This document shows positions 1 to 8,733 of a DNA stretch of 40,971 bases, in pieces (positions within the stretch are counted from its first letter, which is position 1; the number at the start of each line of letters is the position of its first letter). The position numbers were made by a program, and so were the translations under genes. This DNA comes from Lachnospiraceae bacterium UBA4364. GTDB lineage: Bacteria > Bacillota > Clostridia > Lachnospirales > Lachnospiraceae. A model generated the notes under the pieces. It worked only from the letters and a program-made list of their open reading frames with translations, had not been told where the DNA came from and ran no database searches. The stretch is taken from positions 26,689 to 67,659 of the forward strand of contig DGSK01000063.1 in NCBI GenBank assembly GCA_002393955.1, read 5' to 3'.

Positions 1-86
1 TTCAGTTAGTGGGAAGTTTTAGTATATAAGTTCCCGACAGATTACGGATAAGGGTGAAGTCAGTATACATTTTCGGAGGAAGAGAT
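1..86 (+). other. Possible 3' tail of xseA (exonuclease VII large subunit)
   Basis: In clostridial genomes xseA normally lies directly upstream of xseB, so its 3' end is expected here. Frame 2 reads a peptide containing GEVSIHF, loosely like the C-terminal strand of XseA, but a TAG at 20-22 interrupts it. Frame 3 reads only eight residues to a TAA at 27-29. I cannot decide which frame is the true end, or whether xseA ends before the window. No other gene is visible here. Confidence 0.25.
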
Positions 87-323
87 ATGTCAGAAGAAAA
101 GAACACGGAAAAAACTACGGAAAAAATAACTTTGGAAGAGAACTTTGCTGCAGTTGAGGAAAGCTTAAAGAAAATGGAGCAGTCAGACCTCCCCTTGGAA
201 GAGGCTTTCAAGCTGTATGAGGATAGTGTGAAGAGGCTGAAAGCCTGTGCAGATGAGATTGATGATGTGGAGAAGAAAGTCAAGGCTCTAATGGCAGACG
301 GAAGTACTTCTGATTTTGAATAG
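87..323 (+). CDS. xseB: Exodeoxyribonuclease VII small subunit
   Basis: This is the small helical subunit of exonuclease VII, which binds the XseA large subunit to form the cytoplasmic nuclease that degrades single-stranded DNA. The 78-residue product has the family's usual length and pattern: a charged N-terminus, then LEENFAAVEESLKKMEQ, LPLEEAFKLYEDSVK and an acidic coiled tail. The ATG at 87 is chosen because GGAGGA ends five bases upstream. An earlier in-frame ATG at 54 would add eleven residues atypical for XseB and has no ribosome binding site. It heads the run xseB-ispA-dxs-tlyA-nadK-recN, with ispA 17 bases downstream, so the genes are probably co-transcribed. Confidence 0.93.
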   Translation: MSEEKNTEKTTEKITLEENFAAVEESLKKMEQSDLPLEEAFKLYEDSVKRLKACADEIDDVEKKVKALMADGSTSDFE

Positions 324-340
324 GATTTGACGGAGTGATC

Positions 341-1267
341 ATGGATTTTGAAGCTGAACTTAAGAAAAGAACTGACCGTGCAGAAAGTATCATAAAAAAA
401 TACCTGCCGGAAATTACGGGCCCTCAGGCTACTGTCATAGAGGCTATGGACTACAGTGTGGGAGCAGGGGGGAAACGGCTGCGTCCCGTGATCATGATGG
501 CGGCGTACGAAATGTGCGGTGGAAAAGGAGAGCTGGCAGAGCCTTTCTGTGCAGCCATAGAAATGATTCATAACTATTCTCTGGTGCATGATGACCTGCC
601 GGAAATGGATAATGACATGATACGCCGAGGGCTTCCCTCAACCCATGCTAAATACGGTGCCGGAATGGCGGTGCTTGCAGGCGACGGACTTTTAAACAGT
701 GCTTTTGAGACAGCACTTAAGAGTACTGCTTTTGCCTCTTCAGCGGAGGATAATGCGAATATCCTAAAAGCCCTTGCCGTGCTTGCTGACAGGGCGGGAA
801 TCTATGGGATGATAGGCGGACAGGCAGTCGATGTGGAAGCAGAGGAAAAAGACCTGGAACTGTCAGAAGCCGACATACTGTTCGTGTATGAGAATAAGAC
901 GTCGGCCCTGCTTCAGGCATCAATGGTATGCGGCGCATTGCTGGCAGGTGCTGATGGGCAGACAGCGGATACATTTTCTGAAGCGGCAAGATGTCTTGGA
1001 GTTGCTTTCCAAATACAGGACGACATACTGGACGTAACCGGCACTACCGAGGAAATCGGCAAGCCTGCCGGCAGCGATGAAAGAAATGGCAAGAAGACAT
1101 ATCTTGCATACCTGGGGATGGAAGGGGCTGAAAAGGAACAGAGAAGACTGTCGGCACAGGCTCATGACCTGGTGGCAGGGATTACTGTGGCAGACAGCGA
1201 GGACGCTGCACAGGCCGGGGCATTTCTGACCGCACTTATTGATTCCCTTGTGGATAGAAGGAAATGA
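341..1267 (+). CDS. ispA: Polyprenyl (farnesyl/geranyl) diphosphate synthase
   Basis: This cytosolic trans-prenyltransferase condenses IPP with allylic diphosphates to make C15 (or similar) prenyl diphosphate, the precursor of undecaprenyl carrier and quinones. Visible motifs are GGKRLRP near residue 45, the first aspartate-rich motif DDLPEMD near 84 and the second one QDDILD near 226; these bind the Mg-diphosphates. About 308 residues is normal for bacterial IspA. The ATG at 341 follows GACGGAG. A GTG six bases upstream (335) is in frame but overlaps that ribosome binding site. Exact chain length cannot be read from sequence; the position beside xseB and dxs is the conserved clostridial arrangement and favours farnesyl diphosphate synthase. 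Confidence 0.93.
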   Translation: MDFEAELKKRTDRAESIIKKYLPEITGPQATVIEAMDYSVGAGGKRLRPVIMMAAYEMCGGKGELAEPFCAAIEMIHNYSLVHDDLPEMDNDMIRRGLPSTHAKYGAGMAVLAGDGLLNSAFETALKSTAFASSAEDNANILKALAVLADRAGIYGMIGGQAVDVEAEEKDLELSEADILFVYENKTSALLQASMVCGALLAGADGQTADTFSEAARCLGVAFQIQDDILDVTGTTEEIGKPAGSDERNGKKTYLAYLGMEGAEKEQRRLSAQAHDLVAGITVADSEDAAQAGAFLTALIDSLVDRRK

Positions 1268-1361
1268 CCAACTAAGATTTTCCACGCTGTGCAGCCTTGT
1301 TTGAAGGTGTTTAAGTGGGTCGTGCAAACGGAAAAAATAATTTATAAAACAGGAAAATATA

Positions 1362-3230
1362 ATGCCGATTTTAGACAGGATAAAAAAAGAAAATGATATC
1401 AAGAAGATCTCTCCGGAGGATTATGAAAACCTTGCGGCAGAGATAAGAGCATTTCTTATAGAACATATCAGTAATACCGGCGGACATCTGGCTTCCAATC
1501 TGGGGACGGTTGAGCTTACCATGGCACTTCATCTGTCTGTTGACCTGCCTCAGGACAAGATCGTGTGGGACGTGGGTCACCAGTCCTATACCCATAAGCT
1601 TCTGACGGGCAGACGTGACGGCTTTGATACTCTGAGAAAATACGGCGGCATGAGCGGGTTCCCCAAGCGCAGGGAAAGCGAGTGTGATGCTTTTAATACA
1701 GGACATTCGTCTACCTCTATTTCTGCAGGACTTGGCCTGGTGGCGGCCAGGGAACTGAATGGTGACGACTATACAGTGATCTCCGTTATCGGTGACGGCT
1801 CCATGACCGGAGGAATGGCTTACGAAGGACTAAACAATGCCTCTAATGAGCGCCTTAAGAAGAATTTTATAATCATATTGAATGATAATAATATGTCCAT
1901 AGCAGAGAATGTGGGGGGGATGTCCAACTATCTGACAAAAATAAGGACAAGCTCCAACTACCTTGATCTCAAAGACAACGTGTACTACAAGCTCATGGAT
2001 GCAAAAAGATACGGTACCGTGAGGTCTATCCGTACAGCAAAGAGCACTCTTAAGAATCTCTTTGTTAAGAACATGCTTTTTGAAGATATGGGCATCACTT
2101 ATTTGGGACCTGTAGACGGACATGACGTGGAGGCAATGGTCCGCCTGATAGAAGTGGCCAAAAAAGTCAGGGGAGCCGTTATCGTCCATGTGATCACGGA
2201 GAAGGGAAAAGGATACCTGCCGGCAGAAAAGCACCCTTCGAGATTCCATGGAGCGGAGCCTTTTGATATCGAGACGGGAATCCCCAAAAAGGTTAAGGAT
2301 AAGCCGGGCTATACGGATGTTTTTTCTACGGTAATGTGCAGGCTTGGACAGAAGCGGGAGGACATTGTAGCTATTACTGCGGCCATGCCTGACGGTACGG
2401 GACTTAAGCGGTTTCATAATATGTATCCGGAAAGGTTCTTTGATGTGGGGATAGCCGAAGAGCATGCAGTGACTTTTGCGGCGGCACTTTCCACCGGCGG
2501 CAGAAAGCCTGTAGTTGCCATCTATTCGTCTTTCCTGCAGAGGGCATACGACCAGATCCTTCATGATGTATGCATACAGGACCTGCCGGTTACTTTTGCG
2601 ATTGACAGGGCCGGTCTGGTGGGAAGCGATGGCGAGACTCATCATGGAGCATTTGATCTGTCGTATCTTTCTACCATTCCGAATATGACGGTCATGGCTC
2701 CGAAGAATAAATGGGAGCTTTCCGATATGCTTTGTTTTTCACTGGATTACGGACATCCCATAGCATTCCGTTATCCCAGGGGAGAGGCCTATGACGGGCT
2801 TAAGGAATTCAGGGCACCGATAGAAAAGGGCAGATGCGAGGTCATATACGAGGAAGAGGAGATATGTCTTCTGGCTGTGGGATCCATGGTGAAGACCGCT
2901 GTTGAAGTAAGGAATAAGCTTTTGGAAAGCGGTCATAAAGCAAGTCTTGTCAATGTGAGGTTTGTAAAGCCTATCGATCCGGAGCTTGTGACGATCGCTA
3001 ATAAAGGTCATAAGCTGATCGTCACGCTTGAGGAAAATGCACTCTGCGGAGGCTTCGGGGAGCGCTTCGGTTATCTGTATGACCGTAATACGGAGACTGC
3101 AGAGAGAAAGCCCATGATCAATATCGCACTGCCGGATTCATATGTGCCGCATGGTGATGTGGTTTCATTACAGAGGGAATGCGGGATAGATGCGGATTCC
3201 ATTTGTGAGAGGATACTGGAGGCTCTGTGA
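1362..3230 (+). CDS. dxs: 1-deoxy-D-xylulose-5-phosphate synthase
   Basis: A thiamine-diphosphate enzyme that condenses pyruvate and glyceraldehyde-3-phosphate, the first committed step of the DXP isoprenoid pathway. At 622 residues it is full length. Evidence includes SNLGTVELT near residue 45, the ThDP motif GDGSMTGG at 144-151 followed by LNNA, the catalytic-glutamate segment VGIAEEHAVTF in the transketolase pyrimidine domain, DRAGLVGSDGETHHG, and a C-terminal transketolase domain. The ATG at 1362 follows a modest AGGAAA. It lies 94 bases after ispA with no terminator between them, so it probably shares the operon and supplies IPP/DMAPP to the neighbouring prenyl synthase. Confidence 0.96.
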   Translation: MPILDRIKKENDIKKISPEDYENLAAEIRAFLIEHISNTGGHLASNLGTVELTMALHLSVDLPQDKIVWDVGHQSYTHKLLTGRRDGFDTLRKYGGMSGFPKRRESECDAFNTGHSSTSISAGLGLVAARELNGDDYTVISVIGDGSMTGGMAYEGLNNASNERLKKNFIIILNDNNMSIAENVGGMSNYLTKIRTSSNYLDLKDNVYYKLMDAKRYGTVRSIRTAKSTLKNLFVKNMLFEDMGITYLGPVDGHDVEAMVRLIEVAKKVRGAVIVHVITEKGKGYLPAEKHPSRFHGAEPFDIETGIPKKVKDKPGYTDVFSTVMCRLGQKREDIVAITAAMPDGTGLKRFHNMYPERFFDVGIAEEHAVTFAAALSTGGRKPVVAIYSSFLQRAYDQILHDVCIQDLPVTFAIDRAGLVGSDGETHHGAFDLSYLSTIPNMTVMAPKNKWELSDMLCFSLDYGHPIAFRYPRGEAYDGLKEFRAPIEKGRCEVIYEEEEICLLAVGSMVKTAVEVRNKLLESGHKASLVNVRFVKPIDPELVTIANKGHKLIVTLEENALCGGFGERFGYLYDRNTETAERKPMINIALPDSYVPHGDVVSLQRECGIDADSICERILEAL

Positions 3231-3314
3231 CTGAAGACAGATTTTTCCCGGACCGTCAGCTGAGTCGGCGGTGTGAGAAGATCATAGTATGTGATATGCG
3301 GATAGGGCAGTTTT

Positions 3315-4115
3315 ATGAAAGAAAGGCTTGATGTTCTTCTTGTTAAAAACGGGCTTGCGCCCTCAAGGGAAAAGGCAAAGATAATGATCATGGAAGGTAA
3401 TGTCTTCGTAGCCGGACAGCGTGAGGACAAGGCCGGAAGTACATTCCCTGAGGATGTTCAGATAGAGGTAAGGGGCAGCAGTTTAAAGTATGTAAGCCGC
3501 GGGGGGCTTAAGCTGGAAAAGGCGCTTGCTTCATTTCCGATTGATCTGGATGGCTGTATCTGTATGGATATAGGTGCGTCAACCGGCGGCTTTACCGACT
3601 GCATGCTTCAGAACGGTGCGGTAAAGGTATATGCCATAGATGTGGGATATGGGCAGCTTGCATGGAAGCTTCGTTCGGATGAGCGTGTGGTCTGTATGGA
3701 AAAGACCAACTTCCGTTATGTTACGGATGAGCAGATAAAGGAGTCGGTGGATTTTGCGTCCGTGGATGTTTCTTTTATATCACTTTCAAAGATCCTTCCC
3801 GTGGCTTATCCGCTTCTTAAGGAAAAAGGTGAGATGGCATGTCTTATTAAGCCTCAGTTCGAGGCCGGCCGTGAGAAGGTGGGGAAAAAAGGTGTTGTAC
3901 GGGATCCAAAGGTCCATGAGGAAGTCATACAGAATGTTTTCGGTTTTGCGTCTGATGCAGGATTTGCCATATGCGGACTGGAGTATTCGCCGGTGAGAGG
4001 ACCGGAGGGGAATATAGAGTACCTGATGTACCTTAGAAAGAATGCGGATGAGGATGGTGGCTTTGACAAGGATATGATTAGCGCTATAGTCAGCAGGGCA
4101 CATGAGAGCTTATAA
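3315..4115 (+). CDS. tlyA: TlyA-family rRNA 2'-O-methyltransferase (S4 + FtsJ domains)
   Basis: TlyA-type enzymes 2'-O-methylate 16S and 23S rRNA using SAM; the older name hemolysin A is misleading. The 266-residue protein has an N-terminal S4 RNA-binding domain (about 1-58: ERLDVLLVKNGLAPSREKAK), the hallmark YVSRGGLKLEKAL at 59-71, and a Rossmann SAM site MDIGASTGGFTDCML at 84-98. Later come VDVSFISL and a C-terminal RGPEGNIEYL. Length and order match the family. It sits between dxs and nadK as in many Clostridia. The ATG at 3315 has only a weak AGGG upstream; the S4 domain begins at once, so no upstream start is needed. The rRNA target is inferred from family knowledge. Confidence 0.93.
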   Translation: MKERLDVLLVKNGLAPSREKAKIMIMEGNVFVAGQREDKAGSTFPEDVQIEVRGSSLKYVSRGGLKLEKALASFPIDLDGCICMDIGASTGGFTDCMLQNGAVKVYAIDVGYGQLAWKLRSDERVVCMEKTNFRYVTDEQIKESVDFASVDVSFISLSKILPVAYPLLKEKGEMACLIKPQFEAGREKVGKKGVVRDPKVHEEVIQNVFGFASDAGFAICGLEYSPVRGPEGNIEYLMYLRKNADEDGGFDKDMISAIVSRAHESL

Positions 4116-4163
4116 GAATTCAGTGACAAATGATGCGTTCTTTGTCCGTCTGTATGCCGCAAG

Positions 4164-4235
4164 ACCACGTGGTTCAAACCGCTTTTAGCGGTTTTAACAC
4201 TCGCTACCTTCGTTTTGCTGCGTCCTATTCGGACG
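4164..4235 (+). promoter_or_regulatory. Hairpin-rich leader upstream of nadK
   Basis: The 154-base gap between tlyA and nadK holds three consecutive inverted repeats: the perfect palindrome ACCACGTGGT (4164-4173), AAACCGCT/AGCGGTTT with a three-base loop (4176-4183 and 4187-4194, followed by a short T-run), and CGTCC/GGACG with a five-base loop (4221-4225 and 4231-4235). The middle stem could act as a weak terminator or attenuator. No riboswitch class was recognised; function is inference. Confidence 0.45.
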
Positions 4236-4269
4236 GTGCTTGGGTGACGTACCAGATATGAGGTGAACT

Positions 4270-5118
4270 GTGAAGAATATTTGTATACTGTCCAACAGCA
4301 TAAAGGATGAGAATCTTGAACTGGGGAAAAAGATCAGGAAAGATATTGTAAGGCTTGCTAAAGAAGCCGGCATAGAGGGGATCAATACACCCTTGCTGGA
4401 TCTTTGTGATGATGAAGATATTGATACAAAGGGGATAGAGGCTATCATTGTTATCGGTGGTGACGGGTCGGTTCTGTCGGCTGCAAAGCGTACCATAGGA
4501 AGCGGTGTGCCCCTTATCGGCTTCAATCTGGGAGCAGTAGGGTTTCTTGCGGAAGTTGAGCCTTCTGACAGTGAGAAGGCGCTGAAAAGGCTCCTCACGG
4601 ATGATATAAAGATAGAAGAGCGCATGATGCTCCGGGGCTCAGTATACAGGAACGGAGAAGTAGTGGAAACCGGACATGCGCTTAATGATGTTGTGATAGC
4701 CAGACGTGGGGACATGATGTTATCCGGATACAGCATAAGCGTAAACGGATCGTACCTGAGTGACTTCCGGGCTGACGGGATCATAATCAGTACCCCTACC
4801 GGATCTACTGCATATAATCTTTCTGCCGGCGGCGCCATAGTAAAGCCTGATGCAAGGCTTATACAGATGACGCCTGTGGCTGCACATCTTTTAAATAACA
4901 GAAGTGTTATCTTTTCCGGAGATGACGTGGTAGCTGTTTCCATACTTCCGTCTACAGGGCGTCATCCGGTGGCAACCGGTGTCAGCTTTGACGGCAATCA
5001 GCATGCGGCCCTTCAGGAAGGGGATGTGGTCAAAGTGACAAGTTCCGGGCAGGTAACGCGTATCATTCGTCTTTCTGACGACGGATTTCTGCAGATTCTC
5101 CAAAAGAAGATGGTTTGA
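4270..5118 (+). CDS. nadK: NAD kinase
   Basis: Phosphorylates NAD+ to NADP+ in the cytoplasm. The 282-residue product has the diagnostic GGDG motif at residues 63-66 (VIGGDGSVL, with the catalytic Asp), NLGAVGFLAEVEP, LNDVVIARR, and the glycine-rich ADGIIISTPTGSTAYNLSAGG segment that holds the nucleotide. The start is GTG at 4270, preceded by GAGGTG; no in-frame ATG gives a complete N-terminus. It is followed after 14 bases by recN. In many Clostridia argR lies between nadK and recN; here it is absent. A hairpin-rich leader precedes the gene and may regulate it (inference). Confidence 0.95.
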   Translation: MKNICILSNSIKDENLELGKKIRKDIVRLAKEAGIEGINTPLLDLCDDEDIDTKGIEAIIVIGGDGSVLSAAKRTIGSGVPLIGFNLGAVGFLAEVEPSDSEKALKRLLTDDIKIEERMMLRGSVYRNGEVVETGHALNDVVIARRGDMMLSGYSISVNGSYLSDFRADGIIISTPTGSTAYNLSAGGAIVKPDARLIQMTPVAAHLLNNRSVIFSGDDVVAVSILPSTGRHPVATGVSFDGNQHAALQEGDVVKVTSSGQVTRIIRLSDDGFLQILQKKMV

Positions 5119-5132
5119 CGGAGGAAAAATAA

Positions 5133-6815
5133 ATGCTTGAAAGCTTAACGGTAAAGAATTTTGCCCTGATAAAGGAAGCTGATGTGGAGTTTACCAAGGG
5201 GCTTAATATACTTACGGGTGAAACCGGTGCGGGTAAATCCGTGGTGATCGGATCCATCGCTCTCACACTTGGGGAAAAGGCTGTGAGCGATATCATACGA
5301 GAAGGGGCGGAATATGCTTTTTCCGAGCTGGTTTTTCATGTGGATGATGAAAATCTTGTCTCGGCCATAAAGGCTCTGGATATGCCGATAGAAGAGGACG
5401 GAACCATAATATTAAGCCGGAAGATACAACCCGGAAGGTCTGTTATAAAGGTCTGCGGTGAGACGGTTACTTTAAAGCAGATGCGGGAGCTTTCGTCTCT
5501 GCTTATAGATATACATGGCCAGCATGAGCACCAGTCACTGCTTAGGGAGAGCAGGCAGAAAGCGCTTCTGGATATTTACTGCGGTGCGGATATGGAGAAG
5601 CTTCTTTCGGAGATAAAAAAGGCATATGCGGATTATAACGGCATATGCGGAAGGATAGAGGAACTGTCAGTTGATGATGCGTCAAGACAGAGGGAATTGA
5701 GTCTTGCGGAATATGAGATAAATGAGATAGAAGCTGCAAATATAATTCCTGGCGAAGAGGTGGAACTGGAAAAGAGATACAGGAAAATGAAGAATTCCGG
5801 GGCTGTATTCGAAATCCTCGGAAGAGTAAGGGAGGCTCTTGCACCTGACGGAGAGGGGGCAGTGGAATATGCCGGAAGGGCAGTGCGGGATATGAATGCC
5901 GCTCTTGCACTTGACGAGGGGCTTTCAGGTATCGCCGGAGAGCTTGCAGACTGTGAGGATATGCTGCGGACAGCAGCAAGGGAACTGGACGACTATATGG
6001 AGGATTCGGAGTTTGACGAGGCTCTTTTCAAGGAGACTGAGGAGAGGATGGATGTCTTGAACCATCTGATGTCCAAGTACGGCGGCTCCACCGAAAAGAT
6101 AGCCGGATACCTTGAGAAAAGACGGGCAGAGTACGAGGAATACAGGAATCTGGATGCGGTACTGGAAAAGCTTTCAAAGCAGAAGGATGAGGCAGAACAG
6201 AAACTTAAAAAACTGTGCGGAAAGGCTCATGATCTGCGCACAAAACAGGGAAAAATGCTGGAAAAAGAGATCACATCAGCTCTTACGGATCTTAATTTCC
6301 TGAAGGTTTCATTCACTATAGAGGTTACGGAAAGGGAGAACTATGGCAGTGACGGAAATGACGATGTCAGGTTCATGATATCCCTTAATCCAGGTGAGAA
6401 GAAAAGACCTTTATCCGAGGTAGCCAGCGGCGGTGAGCTGTCCCGTATCATGCTTGCGCTTAAAGCCGTTCTGGCGGACAAGGACGAGATAGGGACACTT
6501 ATTTTTGACGAGATCGATACCGGCATATCCGGCAAGACCGCATGGATGGTATCGGAAAAGATGGCAGCCATTGCTAAATCACACCAGACCATATGCATTA
6601 CACACCTGCCTCAGATAGCGGCCATGGCGGATACACATTTCTGCATTGAAAAGTCTGAAGTGGATGGCAGGACCGAGACTAATATAGGCAGGCTTGATGA
6701 GGAACAGTCCCTTAATGAACTTGCAAGGCTTCTGGGCGGCGGCAGCATAACGGAGACTGCGATCGCAAATGCGCAGGAACTTAAGGCAGAAGCCGTCAGA
6801 GTGAAAGCAGGCTGA
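5133..6815 (+). CDS. recN: DNA repair protein RecN
   Basis: An SMC-like ATPase that acts at double-strand breaks in recombinational repair. The 560-residue protein shows a Walker A GETGAGKS at 29-36, the IDIHGQHEHQSLL segment, a long coiled-coil middle region (about 150-390) rich in Glu, Lys and Arg, the ABC signature SGGELSRIMLAL, and Walker B LIFDEIDTGISG. This order and length are typical of RecN. A strong GGAGGA precedes ATG 5133. It closes the xseB-to-recN run; the 249 bases after it carry a candidate new promoter for glgA. In the common clostridial order argR would precede it, but here nadK does. Confidence 0.96.
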   Translation: MLESLTVKNFALIKEADVEFTKGLNILTGETGAGKSVVIGSIALTLGEKAVSDIIREGAEYAFSELVFHVDDENLVSAIKALDMPIEEDGTIILSRKIQPGRSVIKVCGETVTLKQMRELSSLLIDIHGQHEHQSLLRESRQKALLDIYCGADMEKLLSEIKKAYADYNGICGRIEELSVDDASRQRELSLAEYEINEIEAANIIPGEEVELEKRYRKMKNSGAVFEILGRVREALAPDGEGAVEYAGRAVRDMNAALALDEGLSGIAGELADCEDMLRTAARELDDYMEDSEFDEALFKETEERMDVLNHLMSKYGGSTEKIAGYLEKRRAEYEEYRNLDAVLEKLSKQKDEAEQKLKKLCGKAHDLRTKQGKMLEKEITSALTDLNFLKVSFTIEVTERENYGSDGNDDVRFMISLNPGEKKRPLSEVASGGELSRIMLALKAVLADKDEIGTLIFDEIDTGISGKTAWMVSEKMAAIAKSHQTICITHLPQIAAMADTHFCIEKSEVDGRTETNIGRLDEEQSLNELARLLGGGSITETAIANAQELKAEAVRVKAG

Positions 6816-6896
6816 TGCGACAGTTGACATTTTATAAAAGAATGTATAAGCCGATTTATGCACAATGAAAAATGCGATTGGCGGCATAGTTGGCAC

Positions 6897-6925
6897 TTTA
6901 ATAAAAATGCAGGATATTATATAAT
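6897..6925 (+). promoter_or_regulatory. Candidate promoter for glgA
   Basis: A perfect -10 TATAAT (6920-6925) lies 17 bases after TTTAAT (6897-6902), a weak -35. It is about 140 bases before the glgA start. A second candidate, TTGACA at 6824-6829 with TATAAG at 6845-6850, has a poor 15-base spacer. The downstream leader repeats short CCGGTA motifs near 6940-7020. Confidence 0.4.
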
Positions 6926-7064
6926 TAAACATGGATTGTACCGGTAGTGGGGGCCGGTATGACATCGATGAATGTACTATCCGGTACACTCGTGACATCA
7001 AGTGTTTCTTACCGGACCGGATGGTAACGGATTGTTTTCATAACACATGGAGGGTTACGGTAAA

Positions 7065-8519
7065 ATGAAAAACATCTTATTTATCGCATCAGAAGGCGTT
7101 CCTTTTATCAAGACAGGAGGGCTGGCTGATGTAGTTGGTTCCTTGCCGAAGTGCGTTGACAAGCGCTATTTTGATGTAAGGGTGATAATGCCTAAGTATA
7201 CCTGCATGAAGCAGGAAATGAAGGACCTGATGAAGTACAAGACACACTTCTATATGGACTTTCACTGGAACAATGAGTACGTAGGCATTCTTGAGGCTGA
7301 ATATGACGGCGTAAAGTACTATTTCATCGATAACGAGATGATGTTTGGCGGCTTTAAGCCTTACAGCGGAAATGTCTACGATGATATCGTAAAATTCTCA
7401 TTCTTTTCAAAGGCGGCTCTTTCCGCAATCCCGCTTTTAGATTTTGAACCGGATCTTATCCACTGTCATGACTGGCAGACAGGACTTGTTCCCGTATATC
7501 TTAAGGAGCGTTTTTCGGACAATCCCATGTTCTCAAGGATGAAGTCTGTAATGACCATACATAACCTTAAGTTCCAGGGCAAGTGGGATGTCAAGGATGT
7601 GCGTGATATCACCGGCATACCGGCAAGCTTCTTTACCCCGGATAAGCTGGAGGCATATAAGGATGCTAATCTTTTAAAGGGCGGTCTGGTATATGCTGAT
7701 GCGATAACCACCGTAAGTGACACCTATGCGGAGGAGATAAAGACGCCTTTCTATGGTGAAGGACTGGACGGCCTGCTCAGAGCACGGTCCGGAAGCCTCA
7801 GGGGTATCGTTAACGGTATAGACTATGAGGAGTATGATCCTTCCAAGGACAAATACATCGAGTTTAAGTATGATGCAAAGAATTTCCGCAAGGAGAAGAT
7901 CAAGAATAAGCGTGCGCTTCAGAAACAGTTAGGGCTGGATCAGGATGACAAGGTCATGATGATAGGTATCGTATCGAGGCTTACGGATCAGAAAGGTTTT
8001 GACCTTATCGCTTATATAATGGATGAGCTCTGCCAGGATGCGGTGCAGATCGTTGTGCTGGGAACAGGTGAGGAGCGCTACGAGAATATGTTCCGCCACT
8101 TTGACTGGAAGTACGGCAACAAGGTCTCTGCGAATATCTATTATTCCGAGGAGCTTTCCCACAGGATATATGCAGCATGCGATGCTTTCCTTATGCCCAG
8201 TCTTTTCGAGCCCTGCGGGCTTTCACAGCTTATGGCTCTCAGGTATGGTACAGTGCCTATCGTAAGGGAGACAGGGGGACTCAAGGATACGGTGCAGCCT
8301 TATAATGAATTTGACAGTACCGGTACAGGGTTCTCATTCATGAATTACAATGCACATGAGATGTTAGCCTCCATCAGGTATGCTGAACGCATATATTATG
8401 ACAAGAGACGTGAATGGAACAAGATGATAGACAGGGCCATGGCGGCTGATTTCTCCTGGCATGTATCAGCACAGAAATACCAGGAGATGTATGACTGGCT
8501 GATAGGTGATAAAGCATGA
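7065..8519 (+). CDS. glgA: Glycogen (starch) synthase, GT5
   Basis: Transfers glucose from ADP-glucose to the growing alpha-1,4-glucan of glycogen in the cytoplasm. The N-terminus MKNILFIASEGVPFIKTGGLADV carries the KTGGLADV sugar-nucleotide motif at 16-23. Other family marks are DLIHCHDWQTGLVPVYLK, TIHNLKFQGKW, GIVNGIDYEEYDPS, and the C-terminal SLFEPCGLSQLMALRYGTVPIVRETGGLKDTV with the donor-binding Glu. At 484 residues it is full length. An in-frame ATG at 7047 exists, but GGAGGG (7049-7054) lies inside that extension and is correctly spaced for 7065. No other glg gene is adjacent, so it is a stand-alone unit ended by the hairpin at 8601-8633. Confidence 0.95.
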   Translation: MKNILFIASEGVPFIKTGGLADVVGSLPKCVDKRYFDVRVIMPKYTCMKQEMKDLMKYKTHFYMDFHWNNEYVGILEAEYDGVKYYFIDNEMMFGGFKPYSGNVYDDIVKFSFFSKAALSAIPLLDFEPDLIHCHDWQTGLVPVYLKERFSDNPMFSRMKSVMTIHNLKFQGKWDVKDVRDITGIPASFFTPDKLEAYKDANLLKGGLVYADAITTVSDTYAEEIKTPFYGEGLDGLLRARSGSLRGIVNGIDYEEYDPSKDKYIEFKYDAKNFRKEKIKNKRALQKQLGLDQDDKVMMIGIVSRLTDQKGFDLIAYIMDELCQDAVQIVVLGTGEERYENMFRHFDWKYGNKVSANIYYSEELSHRIYAACDAFLMPSLFEPCGLSQLMALRYGTVPIVRETGGLKDTVQPYNEFDSTGTGFSFMNYNAHEMLASIRYAERIYYDKRREWNKMIDRAMAADFSWHVSAQKYQEMYDWLIGDKA

Positions 8520-8600
8520 CAAGTGATCAGTAAGGCTATAAGCGTTAGCTGCACAGGCCTTGCGAAAATGTATAAATAATATGCAATGAATAATGAAAAT

Positions 8601-8633
8601 ATGAGCCGGAAATCCGTATGGTTTCCGGCTCAT
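8601..8633. terminator. Hairpin terminator after glgA
   Basis: A perfect 12-base inverted repeat (ATGAGCCGGAAA / TTTCCGGCTCAT) with a nine-base loop lies 81 bases past the glgA stop. A long T-run is missing, so termination is likely rather than certain. Confidence 0.6.
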
Positions 8634-8733
8634 TGTTCATAATACTAGGATTGTTAATATGGCTCTGAAGCACCTGAGGTAATTTACTGTGTGCAGTCTG
8701 GGTTAAAATGAATAATAACAGGTTGACATTAAT

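Noticed and set aside
1830..2645. A 271-residue minus-strand open frame
   Set aside because: It lies wholly inside dxs; the composition is that of a reverse-frame shadow and no motif is seen.
4194..4943. A 249-residue open frame on the minus strand opposite nadK
   Set aside because: It is Ser/Pro/Ile-rich with no recognisable domain and is the antisense shadow of nadK, whose motifs are complete.
8521..8575. Possible tRNA or small RNA in the glgA-rqcH gap
   Set aside because: No cloverleaf arms or TTC loop could be built; only the terminator-like hairpin at 8601-8633 is convincing.
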